Source: CADCVT01 sp036389155
GTDB taxonomy: Bacteria > Actinomycetota > Thermoleophilia > Solirubrobacterales > Solirubrobacteraceae
Reading direction: 5' to 3'
Length of the DNA: 64,000 nt
Assembly (NCBI GenBank): GCA_036389155.1
Contig: DASVQN010000050.1
Coordinates: forward strand, 124,001 to 188,000
Positions within the stretch are counted from its first letter, which is position 1, and each line of letters begins with the position of its first letter. The position numbers were made by a program, and so were the translations under genes. The notes beneath the pieces are model-generated. The model was given only the letters and a program-made list of their open reading frames with translations. It was not told where the DNA came from and did no database searches. Shown in pieces: positions 35,427 to 43,325 of the stretch.

Positions 35427-36479
35427 ATGTCCCACTCCCCCCTTCGGCGGGTGGCCGCGCTCACGGTCGCCGCCGCCTCCCTCCTCGCCGTCCTCCCGGC
35501 GTCCGCGCTCGCCAAGAAGCAGGACCTCAAGGTCATGACGCGCAACGTGTACCTCGGCGCCGACCTGATCCCGCTCGCGGCGGCCACGAACCAGGAGGAC
35601 TTCCAGCAGGCCGCCGCGGCTCGCTACCAGACGGTGCTGCGCAACGACTTCGCCTCCCGCGGCAAGGTCATCGCGAAGGAGATCGCTTCCGCCAAGCCCG
35701 ACGTCGTCGCCATCCAGGAGGGCGCGATCTGGCGGACCGGGCCGAAGGACGGCACCGCGACGAAGGCCAACGACGTCGCCTACGACTCGACGGAGGTCCT
35801 CCTCAAGGCGCTCTCGAGCCTCGGGCAGCGCTACCGCCTGGTGCGCGGCCGCGACTGGTTCGACTTCGAGGCGTCCACGACCGACCAGGACGTCCGGCTG
35901 ACGCAGCGCGACGTGATCCTCGCGCGGGTGGGCTCGAGGGTGAAGTTCGGCAAGACGTTCGCCGGCGGGTACACGAACCACTTCGATCCGCCCACCGTCA
36001 ACGGCCCGGCGCCACAGCTGCGCGGCTGGGTCGGCGTCGACGGCACGCTCGCCAAGCGCAAGTTCCGGTTCGTGACGACGCACCTCGAGGCCTACAGCCC
36101 CGCGATCGCCGACCAGCAGATGAACCAGCTGCTCAACCCGGGCGGCCCGCTCGCGTCGAAGAAGCGCCAGTCGATCCTCGTCGGCGACTTCAACTCGGCG
36201 CCGTCCGACAACGAGGACGACCGCGGGACCGAGCGCGAGGACAACGCGTACGACTCGGCGATCGCGGCCGGGTTCGTCAACCCGCTCCCCAGGCGCGCGA
36301 CGTGCTGCTTCGCGGAGGACCTGCACAGCACGGCCGACAAGCTCGACACGTGGATCGATCACATCGTCGTGCGGCCGAAGATCAGCGCCGTGCGGTCGGG
36401 CATCGTCGGGACCAAGCAGGTCGGCGGCCTGTTCCCCTCCGACCATGCCGGGATCTTCGCGACGCTGCGCCTGAAGTGA
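35427..36479 (+). CDS. Secreted endonuclease/exonuclease/phosphatase family protein
   Basis: 350 aa with a signal peptide (RVAALTVAAASLLAVLPASALA). EEP-fold motifs: KVMTRNVYLGADL, VVAIQEGAIW (metal-binding Glu), FVTTHLEA, ILVGDFNSAP (D-x-N) and PSDHAGIFATL (Asp-His). Candidate activities are extracellular nuclease, sphingomyelinase-like or phosphatase; the sequence does not decide. The following phosphodiesterase overlaps by GTGA, so the pair may release phosphate or polar head groups outside the cell. Confidence 0.86.
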   Translation: MSHSPLRRVAALTVAAASLLAVLPASALAKKQDLKVMTRNVYLGADLIPLAAATNQEDFQQAAAARYQTVLRNDFASRGKVIAKEIASAKPDVVAIQEGAIWRTGPKDGTATKANDVAYDSTEVLLKALSSLGQRYRLVRGRDWFDFEASTTDQDVRLTQRDVILARVGSRVKFGKTFAGGYTNHFDPPTVNGPAPQLRGWVGVDGTLAKRKFRFVTTHLEAYSPAIADQQMNQLLNPGGPLASKKRQSILVGDFNSAPSDNEDDRGTEREDNAYDSAIAAGFVNPLPRRATCCFAEDLHSTADKLDTWIDHIVVRPKISAVRSGIVGTKQVGGLFPSDHAGIFATLRLK

Positions 36480-37300
36480 TCCGCGCGGCCGTCGCGGCGC
36501 TCGCGGCGCTCGGCCTGGTGCCGGGCGCCGCGGCGGCCGCCCCGCTCGTCCACGCCCACCGCGGCGGGACGTTCGTCGACGGCGAGGCGACGTACGCGGA
36601 GAACACGCTGCCCGCGTTCCAGGCGGCGAAGGCGCGCGGGTTCATCGTCGAGCTCGACACGCGCGTGACGCAGGATGGCGGCGCGATCGCGCTGCACGAC
36701 GACACGCTCGACCGGACGACGACCTGCACCGGCAAAGCGCGGGAGATGACGCTCGCGCAGGTCGCGCAGTGCCCGTCGGACACCGTCGGCAGCGAGGGCG
36801 GCTCGCTGGGCTCCGAGCCGCGCCCGGGCGGCCCGCCGCCGCCGGACCTCGTCGACGTGCTGACGTGGGCGCGCGACTCGGGGGCCCGGCTGAACCTCGA
36901 GCTCAACGACCACGACGCCGACGGCGCCGCGGCGCGGCAGGTCGCGGGCATGATCAAGGCCTCCGGCTACCCGCTGCGCAGGCTGATCGTGCAGAGCTTC
37001 TACGCCGGCGACCTGAAGGTCGCGCGGGAGATCCTGCCCGGCGTCGAGCTGTCGGCGCTCGCCCTGGAGGGCTTCAACGTCGGCGCGCTCAACGCGGCGA
37101 AGGAGCTCAAGGCGACGTGGGTCTCGCCACAGTGGCCGGTGCCGAAGGCGTTCGTGCGCGGCGTGCACCGCGCGAAGCGCAAGATCATCCCCTTCACGCT
37201 GAACAAGGCCGCCGACGTGCGGCGGGCGAGGAAGCTGAAGGTCGACGCGGTCATCACCGACGACCCGGTGATGGCGCGCAAGGCGCTGCGTCGGCGCTAG
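36476..37300 (+). CDS. Secreted glycerophosphodiester phosphodiesterase
   Basis: 274 aa from GTG overlapping the upstream stop (GTGA). A short signal peptide (AAVAALAALGLVPGAAAAA) precedes the GDPD TIM barrel: HAHRGGT, YAENTLPAFQAA, ELDTRVTQDGGAIALHDD (E-x-D and H), LNLELNDHDADG, and VDAVITDDP near the end. It hydrolyses deacylated phospholipids or teichoic-acid-like diesters to an alcohol and glycerol phosphate. The stop shares CTAG with the convergent gene. Confidence 0.9.
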   Translation: MIRAAVAALAALGLVPGAAAAAPLVHAHRGGTFVDGEATYAENTLPAFQAAKARGFIVELDTRVTQDGGAIALHDDTLDRTTTCTGKAREMTLAQVAQCPSDTVGSEGGSLGSEPRPGGPPPPDLVDVLTWARDSGARLNLELNDHDADGAAARQVAGMIKASGYPLRRLIVQSFYAGDLKVAREILPGVELSALALEGFNVGALNAAKELKATWVSPQWPVPKAFVRGVHRAKRKIIPFTLNKAADVRRARKLKVDAVITDDPVMARKALRRR

Positions 37301-38238
37301 AGCTCGACGACCTGCGCCTCGACCTCGCCGCCGCGGTACGCCTCGAGCGCCGCGGCGGCGACGGCCAGGTCCTGGATCGCGAGGCCGGTCGAGTCGAAGA
37401 GCGTCACCGCCGCCGGCCCCGGCCGTCCCGGCGCCGCGCCGGTGAGAACGGCGCCGAGGTCGGTGACGTCCTCGCGCGCGACCACGCCGGCCTCGATCGC
37501 GCCGGTCAGCTCGCCGCCGTGGGACGCCTGCTCCCACTCGTCGCAGAACAGCGCGCACGAGGCGACCGCGCCGACGGACGCCTCGGCCTTCCCCGGCCCG
37601 TCGGCGCCGAGCATGTTCAGGTGCAGCCCCGCGTGCAGGTCGCCCGCCTCGACCACGATCTCGTGGCCGGGGGTGACGCAGCAGACGACGTCCTGGGCCA
37701 GCGCCTCGCCGTGCGAGCCGGCCGACCAGCCCAGCTCGGCGGCCAGCGGCTGCGCCCGCTCGGCGTCGGGGTCGAAGCACACGCCGGGGCCGTAGCCCGC
37801 CGCGGCGAGGCACCGCGCCGACCACGCGCCGTGCAGCCCGCTGCCCACGATCCCCACCCGCCGGCCGGCCGCCAGCGCGTCGGCGGCGACCGCCGCGACC
37901 GCGCCCGTCCGCAGCGCGGTGATCGCGCCGGCGTCCATCAGCGCGAGCGGCTCGGACGTCGTGGCGTCGGACACCGCGAGCAGCCCGATCACCGTCGGCA
38001 GCCCGCGCGCGGGGTTCGACGGGAACGACGAGATCCACTTGAGGATCGCGAGGTCGCCGCCGCGGGCGGGCATGGCCCGGAAGTCGCCGTAGGGCGGGCT
38101 CTCCAGGTAGACCTTCGAGGGCATCACCCACTCGCCGCGGTGGTGGCGCACGAACGCGTCGCGGGTGGCGTCGATCGCCGCGCGCGGCGAGACGGCGGCA
38201 AGGACGGCGTCGCGATCCAGGACGGGGAGGGCGGGCAC
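37297..38238 (-). CDS. Ornithine cyclodeaminase / mu-crystallin family protein
   Basis: 313 aa. KVYLESPPYGDFRAMPARGG and FPSNPARGLPTVIGLLAV are substrate-site regions; LRTGAVAAVAADAL precedes the Rossmann motif VGIVGSGLHGAWSARCLAAAG. Family members are NAD(P)-dependent amino-acid or imine dehydrogenases/cyclodeaminases; the true substrate is often not ornithine. The C-terminal FDSTGLAIQDLAVA block is intact. Confidence 0.87.
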   Translation of the reverse strand: MPALPVLDRDAVLAAVSPRAAIDATRDAFVRHHRGEWVMPSKVYLESPPYGDFRAMPARGGDLAILKWISSFPSNPARGLPTVIGLLAVSDATTSEPLALMDAGAITALRTGAVAAVAADALAAGRRVGIVGSGLHGAWSARCLAAAGYGPGVCFDPDAERAQPLAAELGWSAGSHGEALAQDVVCCVTPGHEIVVEAGDLHAGLHLNMLGADGPGKAEASVGAVASCALFCDEWEQASHGGELTGAIEAGVVAREDVTDLGAVLTGAAPGRPGPAAVTLFDSTGLAIQDLAVAAAALEAYRGGEVEAQVVEL

Positions 38239-38251
38239 GGCCGGGGAAGGC

Positions 38252-38257
38252 TACGCT
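38252..38257 (+). promoter_or_regulatory. Candidate -10 box for gene at 38265
   Basis: TACGCT ends 7 nt before the ATG at 38265; leaderless spacing, -35 not evident. Confidence 0.35.
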
Positions 38258-38264
38258 GCCGCCG

Positions 38265-38462
38265 ATGCCGAACCGCCGTCCGCAGCTCGAGATCGTCGCT
38301 CCCGGCGCGTCGCCGGCCGAGGCGGCCGCGATCGTCGCCGCGCTCGAGCAGTTCATGCGCCAGACGGCGCCGGTGCCCGCACCCGTCGACGACGCGCCGA
38401 ACCCCTGGTTCCGCCAGGGTCTGCTCGACGCGATCGAGCGCGAGCCGCCGCAGCTCTGGTAG
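38265..38462 (+). CDS. Small protein resembling acyl-CoA carboxylase epsilon subunit
   Basis: 65 aa. RPQLEIVAPGASPAEAAAIV then AALEQFMRQ resembles the N-terminal helix region of actinobacterial AccE/PccE epsilon subunits (V-x-G-x-P-x-x-E-x-A-A-x-x-A-x-L), followed by a Pro linker and NPWFRQGLLDAIEREP. Epsilon subunits stabilise the alpha-beta carboxylase complex. The beta and alpha genes are in this window but not adjacent, so the call rests on the N-terminal pattern alone. Confidence 0.55.
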   Translation: MPNRRPQLEIVAPGASPAEAAAIVAALEQFMRQTAPVPAPVDDAPNPWFRQGLLDAIEREPPQLW

Positions 38463-38521
38463 GCGCGCCGCCGCTTCGGGTAGCGACCTCCTCGGCAGCG
38501 TCCCCGAGCAGAGGAGTGGTC

Positions 38522-38743
38522 ATGGCGGAGCACGTCACCGACGGCGTCATCAAGGTCATCGACATCATCGGCGTCTCGTCCGAGTCGTTCTCGGCGGCCG
38601 TCCGCAACGCGGTGGCGGAGGCGTCCAAGACGATCCGCGGCATCACCGGCGTCGACGTGATCCAGAGCTCGGCGAAGGTCAGCGACGGCGCCATCACCGA
38701 GTACCACGTGCACGTCAAGATCGCGTTCGCGCTGGAGCGGTAG
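38522..38743 (+). CDS. Dodecin family flavin-binding protein
   Basis: 73 aa. VIKVIDIIGVSSESFSAAVR, AVAEASKTIRGITGVDV and ITEYHVHVKIAFALE match dodecins almost from end to end. Dodecins form hollow dodecamers that bind FMN/riboflavin or CoA and buffer free flavin. A strong GAGGAG ribosome-binding site lies about 8 nt before the ATG, unlike the leaderless-looking neighbours. Confidence 0.92.
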   Translation: MAEHVTDGVIKVIDIIGVSSESFSAAVRNAVAEASKTIRGITGVDVIQSSAKVSDGAITEYHVHVKIAFALER

Positions 38744-38769
38744 AGCAGGGGCGCGTAGCCTTCGGCGGC

Positions 38770-39081
38770 GTGGAGCGCGACGTCTCACCCCGCGCCGCCG
38801 AGGCGCTCGTCCGCGAGGGCGCGCGCCTGATCGACGTCCGCGAGCCGGAGGAGCTCGTCGAGGACGGGCGGATCCCGGGCGCCGAGCACATCCCCCTCGG
38901 GCAGCTCTCCGAGCGCGCCGAGGGACTCGCCGGCGACCGCGTCCTGGTCGTCTGCCGCTCCGGCGCACGGTCGGGGATGGCCGTGGACGCGCTGCGCGCA
39001 TCGGGGTTCGACGCGGCCAACGTGGACGGCGGGATCCTGCGCTGGGAGCGCGACGGCTTGCCCGTCGAGAGAAATCCCTGA
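38770..39081 (+). CDS. Rhodanese-like sulfurtransferase
   Basis: 103 aa from GTG. A single rhodanese domain: RLIDVREPEELVEDGRIPGA, HIPLGQLSE, and the active loop LVVCRSGARSGMAVDAL with catalytic Cys. It carries a persulfide sulfur for transfer. Immediately upstream of the sulfite reductase gene, it fits the sulfur-assimilation context. TAGCCT lies 8 nt before the GTG. Confidence 0.88.
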   Translation: MERDVSPRAAEALVREGARLIDVREPEELVEDGRIPGAEHIPLGQLSERAEGLAGDRVLVVCRSGARSGMAVDALRASGFDAANVDGGILRWERDGLPVERNP

Positions 39082-39103
39082 ATCCGGGTCGGACTTCACT
39101 CTG

Positions 39104-39109
39104 TATAGT
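39104..39109 (+). promoter_or_regulatory. Candidate -10 box for the sulfate-assimilation operon
   Basis: TATAGT, a near-consensus -10, ends 8 nt before the ATG of the sulfite reductase gene at 39118, so the operon mRNA is probably leaderless. No recognisable -35. Confidence 0.5.
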
Positions 39110-39117
39110 GCCCCCGC

Positions 39118-40926
39118 ATGGCGACCGACACCAGCGGCCGCAGGGGCACGCTTGCGAACCCCGAGGTCTACGAGAACGTCCCCGGGCACATCATCCCGAT
39201 CCTCGAGCGCGAGTTCGACGACTTCGACACCGAGGCGCGCCAGTTCCTCGACGGACAGGCCGACGAGACGGAGTTCATCAAGTTCCGCCTGAAGCAGGGC
39301 GTGTACGGCCAGCGCCAGCCCGACGTGCAGATGATCCGCGTCAAGCTGCCGTTCGGCGGCGTCACGCCGGAGCAGATGGAGGCGTTCGCCGAGGCGATCG
39401 AGCGCTACGTGCCGCTGAAGAAGGGGCACATCACCACGCGCCAGAACATCCAGGTGCACCACGTGCCGCTGGCCGACGCCGCCGAGTACATCCGGCTGGT
39501 CGGCGAGGCCAACCTGTCGAGCCGCGAGGGCTGCGGCAACACGATGCGCAACGTCACGGGCGACCCGTGGGCCGGGATCAGCGAGGGCGAGCTCTTCGAC
39601 CCGACGCCCTACGCCGGCGCGTACGTCCGCTACTTCGTCCGCCACCCCACCACCCAGGGGATGCCGCGGAAGGTGAAGACCGCCTTCACCGCGACCGACG
39701 AGGACCGCGCGATCAACGGCATCCACGACGTGGCGTTCATGCCGCGCATCAAGGACGGCAGGCGCGGCTTTGAGATGGTCGTCGGCGGCGGCACCGCGAT
39801 CATGCCGCGCGAGGCCCAGGTCCTGTACGAGTTCGTCGGCGCCGACGACGGCGAGTACCTGCGCGTCACCGAGGCCGTCATGCGGATCTTCGACCGCCAG
39901 GAGTGGCTGCGCGTCAACCGCGCCCGCGCCCGGATCAAGGTCTTCGTCGACAAGTACGGCATCGACGAGCTGCGCCGCCAGACCGAGGAGGAGCTCGAGG
40001 GCGACTGGACGGGCGAGCGCGACTTCAGCGTGTCGACCCGCTCGTTCGACCACGACGAGGAGGCAGGCGCGCCCGTTCCCGCCGCCTCGTACGCGAGCCC
40101 CAACGGCGACGTGAGCGACTTCGAGCGCTTCCGCCGCTCCAACGTGCGCGCGCAGCGCCAGGCCGGCTACTCCGCGGTCGAGATCGCCGTCACCCGCGGC
40201 GACCTGACGGTCGAGCAGTTCCGCGGCCTCGCCACGATCATGCGCGAGTACTCCGGCGGCTACGCCCGCACCACCGTCGGCCAGAACCTGGTCCTGCGCT
40301 GGGTGCCGGACGAGGCGGTCTACGAGGTGTGGCAGCGCCTGAAGGCGCTCGACCTCGGCGAGCCGGGCGCGCAGCAGATCACCGACGTCGTCAGCTGCCC
40401 GGGGACGGACTCGTGCAAGCTGGGCATCACCAGCTCGATGGGCCTCAACCTGGCGCTGCGCGAGAAGCTCGCGGAGATGCAGATCACGGACGAGCTGACC
40501 AAGCAGATCCAGATCAAGATGAGCGGCTGCCCGAACGGGTGCGGCCAGCACCACATCGGCCACATCGGGTTCTACGGCGCATCGATCAAGGTCGGCGACC
40601 ACACGATCCCCGCGTACGTCGCGCACGTCGGCGGCAAGCACGGCGGCGAGGGCCTGCGCTTCGGCACCCGGCTGAAGGTCCGCCTGCCCGCCAAGCGCGT
40701 GCCCGAGGCCGTCGAGCGCTGGATCAGGATGTACGAGGGCGAGCGCAACGACGGCGAGACGTTCAACCAGTACGTCGAGCGCATCGGCGAGGACCGCTTC
40801 ACCCAGGAGGTCAAGGACCTCTCGCTGCCGGTGGAGTTCAGCGTCGAGACGATGAACACGTTCATCGACTGGAGCAAGAACGTGCCGTTCCAGGTCGTTC
40901 GCGGCGAAGGCGAGTGCGCGGTGTAA
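39118..40926 (+). CDS. sir: Ferredoxin-dependent nitrite/sulfite reductase
   Basis: 602 aa. Two ferredoxin-like half domains (IRVKLPFGGVTPEQMEAF; VEIAVTRGDLTVEQFRGL) and siroheme/4Fe-4S motifs DVVSCPGTDSCKLGIT and KMSGCPNGCGQHHIGHIG supply the four cysteines. HITTRQNIQVHHVPL and GCGNTMRNVTGDPWAG are family blocks. Operon position before cysH and cysD indicates sulfite rather than nitrite as substrate: six-electron reduction to sulfide in the cytoplasm. A one-base TAATG overlap joins it to cysH. Confidence 0.92.
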   Translation: MATDTSGRRGTLANPEVYENVPGHIIPILEREFDDFDTEARQFLDGQADETEFIKFRLKQGVYGQRQPDVQMIRVKLPFGGVTPEQMEAFAEAIERYVPLKKGHITTRQNIQVHHVPLADAAEYIRLVGEANLSSREGCGNTMRNVTGDPWAGISEGELFDPTPYAGAYVRYFVRHPTTQGMPRKVKTAFTATDEDRAINGIHDVAFMPRIKDGRRGFEMVVGGGTAIMPREAQVLYEFVGADDGEYLRVTEAVMRIFDRQEWLRVNRARARIKVFVDKYGIDELRRQTEEELEGDWTGERDFSVSTRSFDHDEEAGAPVPAASYASPNGDVSDFERFRRSNVRAQRQAGYSAVEIAVTRGDLTVEQFRGLATIMREYSGGYARTTVGQNLVLRWVPDEAVYEVWQRLKALDLGEPGAQQITDVVSCPGTDSCKLGITSSMGLNLALREKLAEMQITDELTKQIQIKMSGCPNGCGQHHIGHIGFYGASIKVGDHTIPAYVAHVGGKHGGEGLRFGTRLKVRLPAKRVPEAVERWIRMYEGERNDGETFNQYVERIGEDRFTQEVKDLSLPVEFSVETMNTFIDWSKNVPFQVVRGEGECAV

Positions 40927-41540
40927 TGCGCTCGCCCGAAGAGATCCTGCTCGAGGCGGCAGAGCGGTTCGACCGCATCGCCATCGCGTGCTCGTTCCAG
41001 AAGGAGGCGAGCGTCGTGCTCGACTTCGCCTCGCGGATCGCGGGTGGGCGGGCCGATCTTTTCGACGTGTTCACGCTCGACACGGGCGTGCTCTTCGCCG
41101 AGACGCACGAGGCCTGGGCGGCCTTCGAGCGCCACTACGGGATGCCGATCGCGGGCCTGCGCGGCGAGCAGCCCGAGCGGCTGTGGGAGACCGACCCGGA
41201 CGGCTGCTGCGAGGCACGCAAGGTGGTTCCGCTGCGCGAGCGCCTCGTCGGCGCCGACGCGTGGGTGACCGGCGTGCGCCGCGACCAGGCGGCCACGCGC
41301 GCGAACACCGAGGAGATCAGCTGGGACGAGAAGTACGGCCTGTTCAAGGTCGCGCCCCTCGCCAGCTGGACCGAGAAGGACGTCTGGCGCCACATCCACG
41401 AGCGCGGCCTGCCGTACCACGAGCTGCACGACCGCGGCTACGCGTCGATCGGGTGCGTGCCGTGCACGCAGCCCGGCGAGGGCCGGGAGGGCCGGTGGGC
41501 GGGCAGGGACAAGCTCGAGTGCGGTCTGCACGCGGCGTGA
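40926..41540 (+). CDS. cysH: Adenylylsulfate (APS/PAPS) reductase
   Basis: 204 aa. IAIACSFQKEASVVLDF is the nucleotide-binding loop; VFTLDTGVLFAETHEAW follows; DGCCEARKVVPL and IGCVPCTQPGEG give the CC...CxxC set that holds a [4Fe-4S] cluster, diagnostic of APS-using reductases; GRDKLECGLHAA near the C-terminus carries the catalytic ECGLH cysteine. It reduces APS to sulfite and AMP using thioredoxin. Confidence 0.93.
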   Translation: MRSPEEILLEAAERFDRIAIACSFQKEASVVLDFASRIAGGRADLFDVFTLDTGVLFAETHEAWAAFERHYGMPIAGLRGEQPERLWETDPDGCCEARKVVPLRERLVGADAWVTGVRRDQAATRANTEEISWDEKYGLFKVAPLASWTEKDVWRHIHERGLPYHELHDRGYASIGCVPCTQPGEGREGRWAGRDKLECGLHAA

Positions 41541-41541
41541 C

Positions 41542-42429
41542 GTGGATCCGCTCGTTGTCCTCTTCGGCCTAGGCGTCGGGCTGCTCGTCGGCCTGACGGG
41601 CATCGGCGGCGGCTCGCTCATGACCCCGCTGCTGATCCTCGTCGCCGGCTACAGCCCGCTGGTCGCGATCGGGACCGACCTGGCGTACGGCGCGGTGACG
41701 AAGACCGTGGGCGGCTACCGGGTGTGGCGGCAGGGCCTCGTCGACATGAGGCTCTCGATGTGGATGGCCGGGGGCTCGGTTCCGGGCTCGCTGCTCGGGG
41801 TGTGGTCGGTCGACCGCCTGCACGCCAGCTACGGCGACGATTTCCAGCCGGCGCTGCTCGGCGCCCTCGCCGTGGCCCTGCTGCTGGTCGCGGCGGCGGT
41901 GCTCTTCCGGGCGTTCTTCATGCCCGAGCACGTCGCGCAGGAGCGCGAGAGCGCTGACCTCGAGGGCCGGCGCCGGGCCGCGACGGTGGCCATCGGGTTC
42001 GTGCTCGGGTTCATCCTCGGCCTGACCTCCGTCGGCAGCGGCGCGCTCATCGGCCTGGCCCTCATCCTCTTCTTCAAGCTCTCCCCGCGGCGCGTCGTCG
42101 GCACCGACGTCTTCCACGCCGCGGTCCTGCTGTGGACCGCGGGCATCGCGCACTGGGTCGGCGGCAACGTCGACTTCGGGCTGATGGGGACGATCCTGCT
42201 CGGCTCCATCCCGGGCGTGTGGATCGGGACGGGCCTGCTCGGCAAGGTCCCGGTCGACGGCCTGCGGCCCGCGCTGGGGGTCGTACTCTTCGCGGCGGCG
42301 CTCGGCGTGCTCTCCAAGGCCGGCGTCGACCTCCCGATCGGGGCGCTCGTCGGGCTTCCCCTCTGTCTCGGGATCGGCGTGTGGGTGCTGCACCGCTCCC
42401 GCGCCGGCGACAAGGCGCTGCTCACATGA
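41542..42429 (+). CDS. TauE/SafE family sulfite/sulfate transporter
   Basis: 295 aa from GTG just 1 bp after the cysH stop. Eight hydrophobic segments; GLLVGLTGIGGGSLMTPLLI and FILGLTSVGSGALIGLALI are the paired family repeats (G-x-G-G-G/S). Within a cys operon it probably moves sulfite, sulfate or an organosulfonate across the membrane. No ABC-type sulfate permease is in the window, so it may serve uptake, but direction is uncertain. The next gene starts in its stop (ATGA). Confidence 0.88.
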   Translation: MDPLVVLFGLGVGLLVGLTGIGGGSLMTPLLILVAGYSPLVAIGTDLAYGAVTKTVGGYRVWRQGLVDMRLSMWMAGGSVPGSLLGVWSVDRLHASYGDDFQPALLGALAVALLLVAAAVLFRAFFMPEHVAQERESADLEGRRRAATVAIGFVLGFILGLTSVGSGALIGLALILFFKLSPRRVVGTDVFHAAVLLWTAGIAHWVGGNVDFGLMGTILLGSIPGVWIGTGLLGKVPVDGLRPALGVVLFAAALGVLSKAGVDLPIGALVGLPLCLGIGVWVLHRSRAGDKALLT

Positions 42430-43325
42430 ACTACGAACTCAGCCACCTCGACGTCCTGGAGTCCGAGGCGATCCACGTCATGCGCGAGGTCGCCGCCGAG
42501 TTCGAGCGCCCCGTGCTGCTGTTCAGCGGCGGCAAGGACTCGATCGTCCTCACGCGCCTCGCCGAGAAGGCGTTCCGCCCCGCGCGGTTCCCGTTCCCGC
42601 TGCTCCAGGTCGCGACCGGGCACGAGTTCCCCGAGGTCACCGACTTCATCCACCGCCGCACCGCGGAGCTGGGCGAGCGGCTGATCGTGGCGAAGGTGGA
42701 GGACTCGATCGCGGCGGGCCGCGTCGTGGAGGAGAAGGGGCCGGGCGCGTCGCGCAACCGCCTGCAGACGACGACCCTGCTCGACGCCATCGCCGAGCAC
42801 CGCTTCGACGCCGCGTTCGGCGGCGCGCGCCGCGACGAAGAGCGCGCGCGGGCGAAGGAGCGCATCCTCTCCTTCCGCGACGACATGGGCCAGTGGGACC
42901 CCAAGGCCCAGCGGCCCGAGCTGTGGAACATCTACAACGGGCGCATCCGCCGCGGCGAGCACGTCCGCGTGTTCCCGATCTCGAACTGGACCGAGCTCGA
43001 CGTCTGGGAGTACATCGAGCGCGAGAGCCTCGACCTGCCGTCGATCTACCTGGCCCACGAGCGCGAGGTGTTCCGCCGCGACGGGATGCTCTACGCGGTC
43101 TCGCCGTACGTCGAGCAGGCGGAGGAGAGCTTCACGACGTCGGTCCGGTACCGCACCGTCGGCGACATGGTCGTGACCGGCGCCGTCGAGTCGACGGCGA
43201 CGACGCTGCAGGACGTCGTGGCCGAGATCGCCGCGACCCGCATCACCGAGAGAGGCGAGACGCGCGCGGACGACCGCGTCACGGAAGCCGCGATGGAGGA
43301 TCGCAAGCGGGAGGGCTACTTCTGA
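42426..43325 (+). CDS. cysD: Sulfate adenylyltransferase subunit 2
   Basis: 299 aa. The PP-loop is LLFSGGKDSIVLTRLAEKAF; FPLLQVATGHEFPEVTDF, AFGGARRDEERARAKERI, SFRDDMGQWDPKAQRPELW and VFPISNWTELDVWEYIE are CysD blocks. With the CysN domain it makes APS from ATP and sulfate. One-base overlap with cysNC (TGATG). Confidence 0.95.
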   Translation: MNYELSHLDVLESEAIHVMREVAAEFERPVLLFSGGKDSIVLTRLAEKAFRPARFPFPLLQVATGHEFPEVTDFIHRRTAELGERLIVAKVEDSIAAGRVVEEKGPGASRNRLQTTTLLDAIAEHRFDAAFGGARRDEERARAKERILSFRDDMGQWDPKAQRPELWNIYNGRIRRGEHVRVFPISNWTELDVWEYIERESLDLPSIYLAHEREVFRRDGMLYAVSPYVEQAEESFTTSVRYRTVGDMVVTGAVESTATTLQDVVAEIAATRITERGETRADDRVTEAAMEDRKREGYF

